A stretch of 64,000 nt of DNA from contig NW_006920417.1 in assembly GCF_000344685.1 (NCBI RefSeq), positions 266,291 through 330,290 of the forward strand, given 5' to 3'. Made by a program: the position numbers and the translations under genes. This document shows positions 60,990-64,000 of the stretch, piece by piece (within the stretch, counting starts at the first letter, position 1; each line of letters opens with the position of its first letter). Under the pieces are notes generated by a model, which was not told the DNA's origin, did not search any database, and saw only the letters and a program-made list of their open reading frames with translations. Source of the stretch: Gloeophyllum trabeum ATCC 11539 (lineage: Eukaryota > Basidiomycota > Agaricomycetes > Gloeophyllales > Gloeophyllaceae).

Positions 60990-62499
60990 CTAAATTTCCA
61001 GCAATGCCTCCTCTCCATCATCCAGGCCGTCGTGGTCGGAAATGAACCCATAGCCGTCATCAGGATCGCTCTCTTCATCGGAATCGACTGCGTCTTCGTC
61101 CTCGCCATACCACTCCGGGTTGCTCTGCAGCACGTTCCGTATGGATGTTATCATCAGCTCGGCGCTTTCCTTGTCAAGGGACTTGACGATGGGGTGGAGG
61201 CCGGTTTCCAGCAGGTAGCGCACCCACGCGCGCCCTATGGGGCGGTCGTTCCGGGGTATCCACAGGCAGGACTGCAGCTTGAACCAAGTAACGCCGCCTA
61301 TCGTATCATGGTCAGCAGGGGCTCGTCACCGGTAGGTCTGCGATGGATAGCTTACTTGTCATAGTGCAGGTGGATAATGTCGGGCAGGCGAGGCCGAAGC
61401 CACCGACAATGACTGCCTCGATATCCAGGAGTGCCATGGCGAGGCTGATGTCTTCTCCGATGTCGTCGTCTGACACGAGCTTGAGGGACTCGAGCTTGGT
61501 AAAGTCTTTCAAGAACGGGGACAATGTACACAAGAATATCTGAGAGAATGATATCAGCCATGCCCTCAGCCCTGCAACGCGACCCGCAGACACGCACCGT
61601 GCGAGACGAAGGATTGTCAGGCCCTGTGCGCGCCCAAGAATTGCGTATATCCAGAGTCTCGAGCTCAGGGAGATACTTGGAGATCAACGTGAGATGATCA
61701 ACGTCCCAGTCTTGCACGAGCAAACTGAAACTCGTCACGGTAGCCGTAGACTGCTGCATCGCTATGAGGGCAGACTCGAGCTGCGAGTGGGTGGGCTGCG
61801 AGACCAAGTTCACCTCGTTCGTCCTTGAGCCCGGGATAACAAGCGGCACGAGCTGACTGGGGCCGATGAATTTCTCGGCGTTGGGTAAGAGGATGGGAGA
61901 CAGAGTTGCGGGGTTGCACTGGAAGGAGAAGAAGACGCTGCGGAGGGTAGGGTGGTGGGCCATGAAAGTCAGCAGTTCTGGTAGGGTTGGAAGAAAGGAC
62001 TGGAATCGGCGAAGCCTGGGCCATCTGCATTTAGCTAGGATGTGGACGAAGTCCTGCGTGGTCACTATGATTTCTAGCGCGAGCACGTCCGGTAGAGACA
62101 GGAATGCCGCTTCAACCACCCCGTACGAATCACCAAGACCGGAGTCTCTGCTTCGACTAGATCTGGTGTGTCTTTTCAGTTGATGAACGGAATGCGAAGG
62201 TTAAGGACACACCGGAATCGTATTGACACAGTCCTTACCTCGCGTGCGGCAGAAGGGTTGGCTGCAAGAGTCTCGCAGCATTTCACCATGCGTGCCGGGG
62301 TAGTCATAAACACATCGCGATACAAAGCCCTGTGTGCAAAGGCATGCAGGCCCTTCGCGACGCGACATAACCGGGCCACATCGCGAGGACGAGCATAGTC
62401 CAAGATGTAGTCGACGAGGTCTCCAGGCAGGTTGAGAAGCTTAGAGTGCAGTTTGTCTTCAGACCCAACGAAGGGTCCCGTTATTCCAGCCGTGGCCAT
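60990..62499 (-). CDS. F-box/leucine-rich-type protein
   Basis: The reading frame has no ATG before 62499; above that it opens only from a GTG with an in-frame stop just upstream. I start at MATAGITGPFVGSEDK. The F-box follows at once: LLNLPGDLVDYILDYARPRD, VARLCRVAKGLHAFAHRALY. A repeated LRR-like architecture continues: FLSLPDVLALEIIVTTQDF, CRWPRLRRFQSFLPTLPEL, LPNAEKFIGPSQLVPLV, LTLISKYLPELETLDIRNSW, FTKLESLKLVSDDDIG. An exon GGVTWFKLQSCLWIPRNDRP leads to an acidic tail (EDEDAVDSDEESDPDDGYG). Stop at 60990. Substrate unknown. Confidence 0.7.
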
Positions 62500-62677
62500 G
62501 CCAAGCAGAGCGGTGGCAGAATGCAACACGTCCGACAGCTTGTCCGACTCGATCGAAGGTGACACTGGTCACGGTACCCACGTGACGCCATGTGTGAGCG
62601 CGTTCTGAGGAAAGAAAATAATGCAGAGCCTCCTTTCTGCTCTTACCTTCGTGTCCTCTGCCTTTATACCCGGCAAG

Positions 62678-64000
62678 ATGTCTGGAAACACCTCAATCGT
62701 AGAAGAAGGGGCGTCTGAAGACATTCAGATGAAGAGATACGACTTGGCCGAACACATGAAGGAAAAAGCTGCTCGCAATGAGCGTGTACCCAATCCCTAC
62801 ATCCCGCCGACTTCCGGATGCCCCATAAATCGGCTCCCTCCGGAACTGCTGGCCTACATATTTACCGTTGGCGCGAGGATGGAGGCTGAAGAGAACTCTG
62901 CGGATTGGCAAATGGATGACGACTATGTCGACTCCGACTACGACTCTGCTTCCGATTCGGAGGATTCAGATGAGGAGGAGGAGGGAGGACCAGAGTTTCA
63001 GGTGCTAGTCTCACATGTGTGCAGACGTTGGCGGGAAGTAGCATTGGAGACGCCGAACCTATGGACATCGATCGATTTTACGGAAGGCCCGCCGTTCGAG
63101 AAATCCAGAGCTTGGGTGGAGCGGTCGAAAGGTGCACCGCTCGATATTGCTATCGACTGCCAGGAGTCTATTCGACCAGCCTCTCCATTGCCTGGGGAGG
63201 AACATGATTATTCGACAGATGAAGACGAGTACAAATCCATGACACTCGAAGATCTGTCCACCGCGCTTTCCATCATCATCCCACATGTGGAACACTGGAG
63301 ATCTTTTGAACTTATGGTTCACGACTACAAATTCATGTACCTGACCCTCTCGGAGCTATCAAAATGCCCCTCCGCACCCATGCTGGAAGGGATGCAGCTA
63401 TATCACTACGACGACTGGGACGAAGTCACCGATCATATGACCTTCAACCCCAAGGATTGCGCGACGCCCTTCGTTCTGTTCAATAATAATGCCCCCAAAT
63501 TGCACACCGTGGCTCTGTGGGGCGTTCACTTGAGATGGTCTGATACGACCTTCCTGTCGGGCCTGGTAGACCTGGAACTGGCATATCACACGCACGACGT
63601 CCGTCCCAGCTTAGAGGACTGGGCACGTATGCTGACCGAGTCCCCTGAGCTCAAGATCCTGACATTAAGCGCGTCGGGACCGAAGGGCGAGCTATCCGAC
63701 TGGGTCGACGACGACGGAAGACACATCCATTCCATCACCCTACCCTCCCTCACCGACCTTGTCCTCGCGTTCCACCCGACGCCATATGTCTGCGGCATCA
63801 TGAAAATGCTCACCGTTCCCAATCTCAGACACCTCACGCTCGACTTCGACACCATGGACGGTGACCAGACACCCCTCATCAGCCAGCTAGTCGAACCGCG
63901 TCCCGGAGAGAAGAAATCGTTGCTCAACAACCTCCTGCAGCTCAAGATCGGCGGCCTCGTCTGCGAACGCCCGGTCATGAACGACTTGCTCGGCGCGCTC
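62678..64000 (+). CDS. F-box protein, 3' end beyond the window
   Basis: An uninterrupted frame of 441 codons from ATG 62678 to the last base; its end is not in this window. The sequence MSGNTSIVEEGASEDIQMKR leads to the F-box NRLPPELLAYIFTVGARMEA, then an acidic spacer (DSASDSEDSDEEEEGG) and the shared family block VSHVCRRWREVALETPNLWT with SIDFTEGPPFEKSRAWVERS. LRR-like repeats follow: LDIAIDC, VEHWRSFELMV, PKLHTVALWGVHL, ELKILTLSASG, SLTDLVLAFHP, VPNLRHLTLDFDT and LLQLKIGGLV. This belongs to the large Polyporales F-box family; a probable paralogue type is at 60990-62499. The two genes are divergent, with only 178 bp between their start codons. Confidence 0.88.
   Translation, partial: MSGNTSIVEEGASEDIQMKRYDLAEHMKEKAARNERVPNPYIPPTSGCPINRLPPELLAYIFTVGARMEAEENSADWQMDDDYVDSDYDSASDSEDSDEEEEGGPEFQVLVSHVCRRWREVALETPNLWTSIDFTEGPPFEKSRAWVERSKGAPLDIAIDCQESIRPASPLPGEEHDYSTDEDEYKSMTLEDLSTALSIIIPHVEHWRSFELMVHDYKFMYLTLSELSKCPSAPMLEGMQLYHYDDWDEVTDHMTFNPKDCATPFVLFNNNAPKLHTVALWGVHLRWSDTTFLSGLVDLELAYHTHDVRPSLEDWARMLTESPELKILTLSASGPKGELSDWVDDDGRHIHSITLPSLTDLVLAFHPTPYVCGIMKMLTVPNLRHLTLDFDTMDGDQTPLISQLVEPRPGEKKSLLNNLLQLKIGGLVCERPVMNDLLGAL

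Overview
The window looks like nuclear DNA of a filamentous basidiomycete, probably a polypore-like agaricomycete. Genes are dense and on both strands. They carry many 48-60 nt GT-AG introns. The families are typical of mushrooms: expanded F-box proteins, DUF6534 membrane proteins, fungal DUF2235 hydrolases, an OPT transporter, a GH71 alpha-1,3-glucanase and a membrane-anchored RGS protein. All assignments come from reading the sequence and recalling family motifs; no searches were run.

Layout. 1-2.6 kb: no convincing gene. 2.6-10.8 kb: an IPNS-like 2-oxoglutarate/Fe(II) oxygenase (+), then on the minus strand a histone-fold protein, an Hsp20 with a TATA box and heat-shock element, the SAGA subunit Sgf29, and translin. 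Translin and a Sen1-type RNA/DNA helicase (+, 11.1-17.6 kb) share a 261-bp divergent promoter with a TGACGTCA box between two ACGCGT boxes. Sen1 converges on a Dhr1/DHX37-like DEAH helicase of ribosome biogenesis (-, 17.8-22.3 kb). The 5' end of that gene is duplicated across a 351-bp run of N, most likely an assembly artefact. Next to it lies an 833-bp element with perfect 201-bp inverted arms.

24.9-29.0 kb: OPT oligopeptide transporter (-). 30.2-33.1 kb: a large protein with an Scm3-like motif (candidate CENP-A chaperone, +). 33.5-33.8 kb: a CAP/PR-1 fragment (-). 35.3-37.4 kb: DUF2235 hydrolase (+). 38.1-40.1 kb: DUF6534 membrane protein (+), apparently broken by one base. 41.5-44.1 kb: RGS plus membrane protein (-). 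44-48 kb: mostly empty. 48.0-49.0 kb: metallo-beta-lactamase-fold hydrolase (+). 49.1-52.3 kb: an unfamiliar membrane protein with a large soluble domain (-). 52.6-54.1 kb: DAHP synthase (-), whose start codon is assembled by splicing. 54.4-54.9 kb: Tim9 (+). 55.8-58.4 kb: F-box plus zinc-finger protein (+). 58.9-60.6 kb: GH71 (+). 61-62.5 kb: F-box-type protein (-). 62.7 kb to the edge: F-box protein (+), truncated by the window.

The genes do not form one pathway. Most are housekeeping (Sen1, Dhr1, Tim9, Sgf29, translin, DAHP synthase, Hsp20) mixed with lineage-expanded families. The main oddities are structural: active-site microexons, a split start codon, a probable GC-AG intron, a scaffolding duplication and a perfect-arm transposon-like element.
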